5,722 bases of DNA from Betaproteobacteria bacterium (GTDB lineage: Bacteria; Pseudomonadota; Gammaproteobacteria; Burkholderiales; Casimicrobiaceae), in contig PLYG01000509.1 in assembly GCA_003153335.1 (NCBI GenBank), positions 1 through 5,722 on the forward strand. Reading direction: 5' to 3'. Position 1 is the stretch's first letter. Each line of letters opens with the position of its first letter. Positions 5,710 through 5,722 of the stretch are shown piece after piece. A program made the position numbers and the translations under genes. The notes beneath the pieces were generated by a model, which ran no database searches, was not told where the DNA came from, and saw only the letters and a list, made by a program, of their open reading frames with translations.

Positions 5710-5722
5710 GCCGGTGTGCCAT

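Noticed and set aside
5489..5722. Minus-strand frame starting at the window edge (ATG at 5722) overlapping the orn start
   Set aside because: It is out of frame with orn, rich in Arg, His and Gly without any motif, and is a shadow of the orn N-terminal coding sequence.

Overview
The window is GC-rich chromosomal DNA, densely packed with genes and with strong G/C bias at third codon positions. It most resembles a betaproteobacterium (Burkholderiales or a near relative). The pointers are a Pseudomonas AlgC-like phosphomannomutase, a proteobacterial-type 181-residue oligoribonuclease, a type I DAHP synthase, and a YheT-type hydrolase with the N-terminus I associate with betaproteobacterial members. 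This placement is inference from protein character, not a database match.

Left part (1-1399, plus strand): the 3' two-thirds of a DAHP synthase gene (first step of the shikimate pathway) enters from the left edge. Four bases after its stop comes a strong purine-rich Shine-Dalgarno stretch, followed by a 34-codon open frame. The TGA of that frame overlaps the ATG of a Crp/Fnr-family regulator in an ATGA junction. The regulator has no ribosome binding site of its own, so a translationally coupled leader peptide is the simplest reading. This is the least expected structure in the window.

Middle (1400-4128): a 307-base gap holds a short minus-strand open frame that starts like a phytanoyl-CoA dioxygenase and is probably a gene remnant. 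It also holds a -10-like TAAAAT placed so close to the next ATG that the transcript could be leaderless. Two plus-strand genes follow: a YheT-like alpha/beta hydrolase with a complete Ser-Asp-His triad, and a bifunctional phosphomannomutase/phosphoglucomutase with all AlgC active-site loops. The mutase would supply mannose-1-P or glucose-1-P for surface polysaccharides.

Right part (4144-5709, minus strand): a compact cluster read leftward: oligoribonuclease (orn), a zinc-ribbon NUDIX hydrolase, and a small membrane-anchored bacterial PH-domain protein, separated by 19 and 17 bases. It converges on the mutase gene with only 15 bases between the stop codons.

There are no tRNA or rRNA genes, insertion sequences, CRISPR arrays or phage signatures. 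Most of the window is ordinary housekeeping DNA. I found no clear new multi-gene system; the leader ORF/crp junction, the dioxygenase remnant and the orn-NUDIX-PH cluster are the places worth a second look.
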